Below, piece by piece: positions 1-5,184 of a stretch of 5,184 nucleotides of DNA. The first letter of the stretch is position 1; every line of letters begins with the position of its first letter. Source of the stretch: Pseudomonadota bacterium. Its GTDB lineage: Bacteria > Pseudomonadota > Gammaproteobacteria > Acidithiobacillales > Acidithiobacillaceae. The notes beneath the pieces were generated by a model. The model saw only the letters and a list, made by a program, of their open reading frames with translations, was not told where the DNA came from and made no database searches. Position numbers and translations under genes: made by a program. Location of the stretch: contig JAKBXD010000140.1 in NCBI GenBank assembly GCA_021840785.1, forward strand, positions 1 through 5,184, written 5' to 3'.

Positions 1-2688
1 CCAGTCCTTGCCTCGTCTCCGAATCTCAACGGTGAGTGTCATATACGAACGATAATCCAGAATGGCTTTGCCGGTGAGTCGATTTCCTTCATCCATTTGG
101 GCAAAGAAGTTACTCAAAATCTCCTCGATGGATTGTCCACTATGCCCAGAAAACAGATCGTCATATTTACCAGGCTGTGTACCATCTCTTAGGAGATTAA
201 AGAGCTTCTCGTCGACCGTCACTCCGATTCGCACACCCTCGACATTACCGAACTGAAGAGACTCACCTATTCTGGAGAGGTCTAGGATGCGCCGCCTATG
301 GTTGTGGATCAACATACCGAGCCCCTCGGCAATCCCTGGGAGATGGGCGTTCTGGATCTGTTCTTTGAGGGTTTGGTCCATCGACAGGCGATCTTCCCGC
401 ATCTGCGTCAGAACCTCTTTGAGCGTCTTATCCATCAAATCCAGCGGTATACGTTTTTGGATAATCGTCAACAATGGGGTCCAGATACGGGCGCAACTCT
501 GAACATCCTTCGGGTCAACATCTGCCAATATGGACCGATATTCCTCTGGTTCCGACGCCATCATCTCTTGTAATTTGACGACGCGCTCCATCTGATTTTT
601 TATATACGCGTTTGTATCAAAAAAGGATTTAGGCTCCTCTGTCACAGGGGATCGTAGGTGATTCCAGTGTTCCCCGAGCGTCTCTTGGGCGCTCGCCATG
701 TGTGCCGACATTTTTTGGAGTTCGCTCTCGTATCTTCTCATAGAAGTCTCTAGGTCACCTATGCTGGCTTTCTGAGAGCGAATCTGTTCACTCAGGGAAC
801 CATTCCTGCCAGACAATTCCGCCATGTAGGCGTTGTGTCGTTCCTGATCATCCTGGAATTTCTGCTCCTGGTCTCGCTTGGCTTGGCGACAAGCCTCTTT
901 ATTGTGAATGGCTTGTTGTTCGATCAGTTGCGCTTTCATCAAGGTTTGGGACAAATCCTCACCATGCGCAGAAACAGTCAGGTAAAACGTGATGTTTTGC
1001 TTATGTTCATGGAAGGCGTGTTCCCGATTCTCGAGCGCCTGAAGATGGGCGTCTGCCGTTTGTTTTTTGTGTTGAGCCGAAACAAGATCCTGATTCACAT
1101 ATTCCAGGCGAGCCTTGCGAGCTGCGGAACCCAGTGTCGGCGGCTCTTGCGCCCACCCGACTAGGTATCCTTCTCCCAAAGGCATGGCGCGCCACCCACC
1201 CAGAGTGCGGGTATCGGGAGGAAGCGGGGAAGCGGTCCCCACCCAAAAGTGTTTTGGCCAATCCGGATGCGGCACAATGTTTTGGAGTGCATCTATATCC
1301 TGGCAGACGACCCCGTGAGGACTTCCGCCGATTCCTAATTCGATGGCCTGAGCCTCTTCCCAAGTCGCATTCTCACAGGATTCCGCCAATGTCACGCCCT
1401 GTAAGGCCTTGGCCAACGGCTCTATGGACGAGACGCCAGGAGCGCTGAGACGTGCCATCTCGTCATTGAGTCTCTGCACCTCTGTAGCCAAGCGTACCAC
1501 CTCACTGTGAGCCTCTCGGCTCGCCTTATGAAACCAAGACGTCAAATCCTCGATCGTTGTACAGCCAGTCTCTCCTACCGATGCTCGCCAAGCCTGCTCC
1601 CCCAACCGGTACTGCTCTTGTTGTTGCCGGATACGCTTAACATTCCCCTCCGCCTCCCGTAAATCCGTCTCGGCTTTTTGGAGAGCCTCCTCATGAGGAG
1701 CTAGGAGAGCATTTTTTGAGGCATTGAATGTCTTTATTGTTTCCTGCAATTGCGCGATATCCCGACCTGTATCAGTTTGGCGGCGTACCAATTCCTGGAT
1801 TTCTCCCGCTAAGACATCGCGACGCTCTTTGGTGGTCGACCATTCCGCTGATTTTCTGTGGTGTTCGTAAGCTGCGTACCGTAAGGCCTCAGCAATCAAT
1901 GTCTCGCCGTATTCCTGAACGCCCTCGAGTTGTTTCAAGTTTTGAACCGCATCTCCAATCTGGCGTTTTGTACGGCTAATATCACGGATCTGGTTGGTGA
2001 TCTCCTCGGTGGTTTTTTGTAAGGCATTCTGGGCCGGCAAAAGATAGTCTTTCAGATCGTTGGTTTTGAGCAACATATCTCCCCGGTAGGTCGTTTCCAG
2101 GATCCTGGCGTACAGGGATCGGCTGGCCGGGGTCGAGAGATCGGTTGGTGAGACACCTGCATCATACAGGACTTGCCCGTATTCGTTTTGGGTCGCGCAA
2201 ATATGGAGGTCGTACCCGCCAGCGGCCGCTAAGGGATACAATTTCCGAGGATCAGACGGGTATGTCTCCTGCCCGTTGGCATCCATCAAGCGAAAGGCGT
2301 CCTGGAGAGGGCGATCTTCCGGGTACCCTGTCAAGTAAAAAGGCGTAATGGCGCCTTCCCCGCCCCCTGCCACCAGAGAAACACCCGCAATCAGTCGCGT
2401 CCCGTGGCGGGTCCGGATATCCAGGATGGTATAGGCTTGCCCGGTCTCGCCGATGCGACCATCAATATCGTCTTTTTGCGACTGGCTTGCGTCCTGCATA
2501 TTAGAGATCGCTTTAATCGTATAATTGCGATCCGGCAAAAGGGCGCGCGACAACCCCAACAACAGTGTCGACTTGCCTGCCCCAGTAGGTCCAGTAAGCC
2601 CCGTAAACACCCCCGTGCTCAAGGAGATCTCGTCATACTCGATGCCTTTCCATCCAATATAAGCAATGCGTTGTATCCGCCCTCTCAT
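1..2688 (-). CDS. mukB: MukB-like SMC ATPase of a condensin complex (partial, C-terminus beyond window)
   Basis: The frame stays open from ATG 2688 to the window edge, giving 896 codons with no stop. The N-terminal head half has a Walker A GPTGAGKS at residues 33-40, with a following ALLPD that parallels ALIPD of E. coli MukB. Around residues 197-218 a block ending LKDYLLP parallels LRDYLLP of MukB. A coiled-coil arm rich in Q, E, K and R follows to about residue 415. The hinge at about 416-530 matches MukB in order and spacing: GVTLAES, HGVVCQDIDAL, FWVGTASP and LGSAARKARLE. A second coiled coil and neck follow. Near the edge, LQFGNVEGVRIGV and ILDYRSYMTLTVEI parallel the MukB segments just before its ABC signature. 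Signature, Walker B and D-loop must lie outside the window. Known role: ATP-driven DNA loop extrusion with MukE and MukF. The arms look about 200 residues shorter per side than in E. coli MukB. MksB/JetC is the alternative label. Confidence 0.9.
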   Translation of the reverse strand, partial: MRGRIQRIAYIGWKGIEYDEISLSTGVFTGLTGPTGAGKSTLLLGLSRALLPDRNYTIKAISNMQDASQSQKDDIDGRIGETGQAYTILDIRTRHGTRLIAGVSLVAGGGEGAITPFYLTGYPEDRPLQDAFRLMDANGQETYPSDPRKLYPLAAAGGYDLHICATQNEYGQVLYDAGVSPTDLSTPASRSLYARILETTYRGDMLLKTNDLKDYLLPAQNALQKTTEEITNQIRDISRTKRQIGDAVQNLKQLEGVQEYGETLIAEALRYAAYEHHRKSAEWSTTKERRDVLAGEIQELVRRQTDTGRDIAQLQETIKTFNASKNALLAPHEEALQKAETDLREAEGNVKRIRQQQEQYRLGEQAWRASVGETGCTTIEDLTSWFHKASREAHSEVVRLATEVQRLNDEMARLSAPGVSSIEPLAKALQGVTLAESCENATWEEAQAIELGIGGSPHGVVCQDIDALQNIVPHPDWPKHFWVGTASPLPPDTRTLGGWRAMPLGEGYLVGWAQEPPTLGSAARKARLEYVNQDLVSAQHKKQTADAHLQALENREHAFHEHKQNITFYLTVSAHGEDLSQTLMKAQLIEQQAIHNKEACRQAKRDQEQKFQDDQERHNAYMAELSGRNGSLSEQIRSQKASIGDLETSMRRYESELQKMSAHMASAQETLGEHWNHLRSPVTEEPKSFFDTNAYIKNQMERVVKLQEMMASEPEEYRSILADVDPKDVQSCARIWTPLLTIIQKRIPLDLMDKTLKEVLTQMREDRLSMDQTLKEQIQNAHLPGIAEGLGMLIHNHRRRILDLSRIGESLQFGNVEGVRIGVTVDEKLFNLLRDGTQPGKYDDLFSGHSGQSIEEILSNFFAQMDEGNRLTGKAILDYRSYMTLTVEIRRRGKDW

Positions 2689-3368
2689 GCCTCGTCTCCT
2701 TGGTCATCATCTTGACTTTCATCTACAACCGGGGTGTCGACTTCTTCCACTTCTTCCCCATCGGTCGCTTCTTGTACCCCCCAATGCACTCCGGATTCCC
2801 GAGACAAACGCTCGCGCGTCAAAGGATCCTGATTGTTGATGGGGCGTTTGGCATCGGCAAAATGAGCGAGACCCTCAAGGGGCGTGATAATCCCATTTTT
2901 ATTGGATATGCAACCGATTTTTTCGAGCAGATCCAGCATTTTACGAATCTCTCTGCGTATACGTTCTGCCACATTTGCGTCCCGGCTATTCGGCGCATAT
3001 ATCGGTCTGAGAACGTCCACAGGAGAAGCAATCTCCAGTTTTGTGACGATCTCCTCTATCGAAAGGGTTTTTCCGGTCTTAAGTATCCCAGGGTTACGCA
3101 GTTCCGCCAGAATAAAAAGCGCCAAATGGACACAGGCCTGTGGCAAGACTTTGGTATTCAAAAGCGCCCCTTTCTCGTCAGGAACCAAGAAGAAGGCGCC
3201 CTCGGAATGGTGCGTCAAGAGACACCGGTAGCGAGTATAGAATTGCTTCCATTCATCAAAGTGGTCCGACAGGAATTGATAGAGGTGCGGATGATTCCGT
3301 AACCCCAAATGGACGCCTCTGCGCAAAGCGATATCTATTGTTGGAAAGAGTGGGTCATCATAAATCAT
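2685..3368 (-). CDS. mukE: MukE-like condensin subunit (tandem winged-helix 'kite' protein)
   Basis: This 227-aa protein is close in length to E. coli MukE (about 234 aa). Its first 62 residues follow the MukE N-terminus closely: DPLFPTIDIALRRGVHLGL at 5-23 parallels NPLFPALDSALRSGRHIGL, FYTRYRCLL at 43-51 parallels FYARYNVEL, and EGAFFLVP at 56-63 parallels EGFFYLRP. Later, RIRREIRKMLDLLEKIGCI (136-154) parallels the VRSSLNRLRRLGMV helix of the second winged helix. The last 25 residues (203-227) hold 13 Asp/Glu and no Lys/Arg, an acidic tail like that of MukE but stronger. It begins about 18 residues later than E. coli MukE. Known role: dimers bind the MukF linker and contact DNA on the MukB heads. 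Its ATG overlaps the mukF stop and its TGA overlaps the mukB start, so it is the middle gene of a coupled operon. The start is backed by AGGTGA 7 nt upstream. Confidence 0.92.
   Translation of the reverse strand: MIYDDPLFPTIDIALRRGVHLGLRNHPHLYQFLSDHFDEWKQFYTRYRCLLTHHSEGAFFLVPDEKGALLNTKVLPQACVHLALFILAELRNPGILKTGKTLSIEEIVTKLEIASPVDVLRPIYAPNSRDANVAERIRREIRKMLDLLEKIGCISNKNGIITPLEGLAHFADAKRPINNQDPLTRERLSRESGVHWGVQEATDGEEVEEVDTPVVDESQDDDQGDEA
2696..2701 (-). promoter_or_regulatory. Ribosome binding site for mukB
   Basis: AAGGAG on the minus strand lies 7 nt before the mukB ATG, inside the codons for the acidic tail of mukE. It is the strongest Shine-Dalgarno in the window and decides the mukB start at 2688. 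Confidence 0.8.
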
Positions 3369-4759
3369 GGGGCGTTCACCTGAATATCATCAATGGTAAT
3401 GGTGTCCGTAATCACAACCGTTTTGTGTGTCCGTGAATTGATACGACATCCCCCATTTTTTATCAGTTCATCGAATAGAACGGGTAAGTAGTCCATCAAA
3501 TCGGATGACGAGGCGCCCGCCTCCAATGCCCAGCGCGCGGTATCACTCCAAGATACGGCGCTCGTCTTGAGTGTGGCGCGCAGGCGTTCTACGAGGCGCG
3601 GTAAAATCGCATCTTCCGCATGTGTTTCGCTTTTGGGCTGATAGTCCTGCTTGGGGCGCACGAGAGAGGCCACGATCTTTTTGGGTTTTGGATCATCTTG
3701 AGCCGTATTCAGATACCGAAGCGGGGGCTCCATAACGATGCGGATCGACCAGTCCATCGGTGTAACGAGCGCCTTATTGAGCCTGTCTGTAAATTGCCGT
3801 TCACGGTCCAAATAAATCATTTTGCGTAGAAAATCATGGACGTTCGCGTGGTATTGCATCCACTGATGCTTGCGATCCATAAACCACTGGCTGATATTCT
3901 CCAGATGATTGCGGATATGTCGGCAATGAGGCGCGACTTGACCACCGCCCCGCTGTTCGTCGGCGTCTTCCAGGTGAGATAACCAGACATTGGAGGTCGT
4001 AATAGAGCTAAATATTGTGATCCGAAGGTCTTCCACGGTCTGAACGATCGTTCCCAAAAGGGTCTCGCATTTTTTTATGGCGTTTTCGTTAGGATCACGC
4101 AGCATATTTGTGATCACGGATCCTATCTTCTCGTATTGCTGGTCCATAATGCTTTGATGGCGATCTGTGACCGACATTAAGTTTTCTGCGGACTGCTTGA
4201 GTCCTGGGACGATTTCTTGATCCCATACGCGAGCATCGGCACCGTGAGATACAGCGTTATACAACCGTGCCAGTTCTCCATTAAAAAGGTGGAGAATTTC
4301 AGTCAACTTCTTACCGGACATAGCGACCTGCTGTCGTTGTTCTTGCGCGATATTGCGCCCCATCCAAGTGATGTTGTATGCCCAGGATTCTTTTTTAAGA
4401 CGCTCCCATTCGATTTTATTGAGACAACCCGCCTCTTTCAGCCGAAACAGACTATCAACAAACCGGGATTCCAGTCCCTGAATGTCTTGCGCTTCCCATG
4501 TGTTGATGTTCCGAAAGAGGGATTGTAGCGTCTCATGATCTATGGTTATGCCTTCTTTTTCATGAACTTGCGTGTGGTGGTGAATCAGCACCAAAAAAGC
4601 GATATCGCGCGGCATAAGAGTCATCTTGACCTTGTCGGCCAAGATGCGTTGTATGATGGTCTCGACAGGGGTTGTATCCTGTGCTGGCCTACAAGCCTCT
4701 TCCTGGTGAGGCTCTGTGTCTTCTGTGTTTTGTAAAGCCGGTGTAGGTATGTTATTCAT
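3365..4759 (-). CDS. mukF: MukF-like kleisin subunit of condensin
   Basis: The product is 464 aa, against about 440 for E. coli MukF. Residues 1-30 are a polar, acidic extension. About 31-125 fit the N-terminal winged-helix dimerisation domain. About 145-330 is the helical middle region that in MukF binds the MukB neck. Matches to E. coli MukF there include KKCETLLGTIVQTVEDL (229-245), which parallels the SSCELLLSETSGTLREL helix, and VHDFLRKMIYLDRERQFTDRL (307-327), which parallels [21 protein letters not shown]. About 350-384 is a linker, and about 385-464 the C-terminal winged helix expected to contact the MukB cap. Known role: the kleisin bridges the MukB heads and recruits MukE. ATG 4759 was preferred over an in-frame GTG at 4843, because the extra 28 residues (Cys- and aromatic-rich) resemble nothing in MukF and would overlap the likely promoter. 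There is no Shine-Dalgarno before ATG 4759. The linker is basic here, whereas in E. coli it is strongly acidic. Confidence 0.9.
   Translation of the reverse strand: MNNIPTPALQNTEDTEPHQEEACRPAQDTTPVETIIQRILADKVKMTLMPRDIAFLVLIHHHTQVHEKEGITIDHETLQSLFRNINTWEAQDIQGLESRFVDSLFRLKEAGCLNKIEWERLKKESWAYNITWMGRNIAQEQRQQVAMSGKKLTEILHLFNGELARLYNAVSHGADARVWDQEIVPGLKQSAENLMSVTDRHQSIMDQQYEKIGSVITNMLRDPNENAIKKCETLLGTIVQTVEDLRITIFSSITTSNVWLSHLEDADEQRGGGQVAPHCRHIRNHLENISQWFMDRKHQWMQYHANVHDFLRKMIYLDRERQFTDRLNKALVTPMDWSIRIVMEPPLRYLNTAQDDPKPKKIVASLVRPKQDYQPKSETHAEDAILPRLVERLRATLKTSAVSWSDTARWALEAGASSSDLMDYLPVLFDELIKNGGCRINSRTHKTVVITDTITIDDIQVNAP
3376..3381 (-). promoter_or_regulatory. Ribosome binding site for mukE
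   Basis: AGGTGA on the minus strand lies 7 nt before the mukE ATG, inside the last codons of mukF. It fixes the mukE start at 3368. Together with the ATGA overlap it supports translational coupling to mukF. Confidence 0.75.
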
Positions 4760-4765
4760 AAAAAA

Positions 4766-4794
4766 AGCATACCAAATGAGGACGAGGCAGCGAA
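4766..4794 (-). promoter_or_regulatory. Putative promoter of the mukFEB operon (extended -10)
   Basis: On the minus strand TGGTATGCT (4774-4766) resembles a sigma-70 extended -10 (TGnTATAAT). A 17-bp spacer places TTCGCT (4794-4789) at -35, which is a weak match to TTGACA. Weak -35 boxes are common when the extended -10 is present. A start site 7 nt after the -10 falls on the A of the mukF ATG at 4759. The assignment is by eye only. Confidence 0.4.
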
Positions 4795-4803
4795 CCCTCT
4801 GGA

Positions 4804-4857
4804 CGTCTCTTATGGTATGGTTCCCACAACAGAGAGGTCTCACCTAAATAGGGTCTC
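4804..4857 (+). repeat. Short GGTCTC-type repeats at 16-bp register upstream of mukF
   Basis: GGTCTC occurs at 4836-4841 and 4852-4857, and CGTCTC at 4804-4809. Their starts are 32 and 16 bp apart. The skipped position at 4820 reads GTTCCC, matching four of six bases. All lie in the non-coding gap just upstream of the putative -35 of mukF. They could be binding sites for a regulator, but the units are short and chance is a real alternative. Confidence 0.25.
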
Positions 4858-4903
4858 TTTTTGCGGCAATACCCCGCGGCCAGAAAATCTTGAGTGGACG
4901 GTT

Positions 4904-5184
4904 TCATGCCTGCGCTACTTTCAAGTCATGCGCCAGCGCCGGGCGATTGGCCTCCCAAAACTCTTCGCTGCTGGCGTAGGCCTGGACGAATAAGGGGCGA
5001 TTCGATGTCCCTAGGATCGGGAGATTGCCGGTCATCATGAATGTGAAGATGCCGGAGCGCCGAGGATCTGGAAGCCCCTCGTAGATGTTGAGAGCATCCC
5101 GCCCCTCTTTGTTGAGAATATGCTCCTTATCGGCGCCCACGTTGAGCCCTGGTCCATAAATCCGGTAATGCAGGTTGCGATAGA
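4904..5184 (-). CDS. C-terminal 92 residues of an unrecognised protein (5' end beyond window)
   Basis: The frame is open from the right window edge (first complete codon at 5182) to TGA at 4904-4906, giving 92 residues. A GTG at 5140 lies inside the frame, but the coding pattern continues upstream without a stop (YRNLHYRIYGPGLN precedes it), so the true start is probably outside the window. The visible part mixes a Gly/Pro-rich stretch (IYGPGLN, GLPDPRRSG) with a hydrophobic segment (GIFTFMMTGNLPILG) too short and polar to call a membrane helix with confidence. It ends in a charged helix-like tail (EEFWEANRPALAHDL). I do not recognise the family. It is not the CmoM/SmtA methyltransferase that precedes mukF in E. 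coli. It runs in the same direction as mukF with a 144-bp gap and no clear terminator between them. Confidence 0.6.
   Translation of the reverse strand, partial: YRNLHYRIYGPGLNVGADKEHILNKEGRDALNIYEGLPDPRRSGIFTFMMTGNLPILGTSNRPLFVQAYASSEEFWEANRPALAHDLKVAQA

Larger units (their letters stand above)
4760..4903. other. Intergenic region between the unknown upstream gene and mukF
   Basis: This 144-bp stretch is the only non-coding part of the window. It holds the putative promoter and the GGTCTC-type repeats. I found no tRNA, no convincing rho-independent terminator for the upstream gene and no credible small gene. Confidence 0.7.

Noticed and set aside
835..1164. A plus-strand 109-codon frame with a hydrophobic, membrane-like N-terminus
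   Set aside because: The apparent Leu/Phe/Ile richness is the antisense image of Gln/Glu/Lys codons in the mukB coiled coil. It is a common artefact opposite coiled-coil genes.
1007..1363. A 118-codon minus-strand frame overlapping the mukB hinge region
   Set aside because: It is out of frame with the 896-codon mukB frame that contains the hinge motifs. Its Arg/Gly/Ser-rich composition is typical of an off-frame shadow.
2404..2715. Plus-strand 103-codon frame over the mukB start and Walker A region
   Set aside because: It is antisense to the conserved P-loop coding region and has no recognisable product or upstream signals.
2700..3302. A 200-codon open frame on the plus strand, plus a second one at 2884-3231
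   Set aside because: Both lie antisense within mukE, whose minus-strand product matches MukE motif by motif. They have no ribosome binding site of note and no recognisable product.
1..4759. Assignment as a type I, II or III Wadjet (jetABC) operon
   Set aside because: Gene order fits, but the Walker A surroundings, hinge and C-terminal head motifs resemble MukB more than the JetC forms I recall, and no jetD is in the window. It remains possible only as a broader MksBEF-like relation.
3365..4843. Longer mukF start at GTG 4843 (492 aa)
   Set aside because: The added 28 residues are unlike any MukF N-terminus, there is no Shine-Dalgarno upstream of the GTG, and this start would put the likely promoter inside the coding region. 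ATG 4759 fits better.
4831..4862. Possible terminator (AGAGA...TCTCT followed by a T run on the plus strand)
   Set aside because: The stem is only about 5 bp with a loop near 18 nt, and no plus-strand gene ends there. On the minus strand the order lacks a downstream T tract.

Overview
This window carries most of a chromosome- or plasmid-organising condensin operon of the MukBEF type, read entirely on the minus strand in the order mukF, mukE, mukB. The window edge cuts mukB shortly before its C-terminal ATPase motifs. All three assignments rest on motif-by-motif resemblance to E. coli MukF, MukE and MukB as I remember them; no alignment was run.

Layout, right to left in the direction of transcription. 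At 5184-4904 lies the last 92 codons of a gene I do not recognise. A 144-bp gap (4903-4760) follows, holding a likely promoter whose extended -10 sits so close to the mukF ATG that the transcript may be leaderless. mukF (4759-3365, kleisin, 464 aa), mukE (3368-2685, tandem winged-helix partner, 227 aa) and mukB (2688 to beyond position 1, SMC-like ATPase, 896 codons visible) then follow with two ATGA stop/start overlaps, which implies tight co-translation. No plus-strand gene is convincing; the open frames there are antisense shadows.

How the genes work together: in the known family, MukB dimerises through its hinge and binds ATP with its heads. MukF bridges the heads and neck, and MukE dimers bind the MukF linker, giving a DNA loop-extruding complex. 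The MukB here keeps a MukB-style Walker A head half, a MukB-style hinge and a MukB-style C-terminal head approach. By my estimate its two coiled-coil arms are each about 200 residues shorter than in E. coli, so the complete protein should be about 1000-1050 aa rather than about 1486 aa. This makes it a compact, divergent MukBEF/MksBEF-type machine. Whether a nuclease subunit (MksG/JetD-like) follows, which would make it a Wadjet-like anti-plasmid system, cannot be seen because the window ends inside mukB.

Organism: base composition is near 50% G+C by eye. MukBEF-type condensins are characteristic of Gammaproteobacteria and relatives, so a proteobacterial chromosome, plasmid or integrative element is the best guess. 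The usual E. coli neighbour of mukF, the methyltransferase gene smtA/cmoM, is not recognisable upstream. That fits an accessory or divergent locus but does not prove it.
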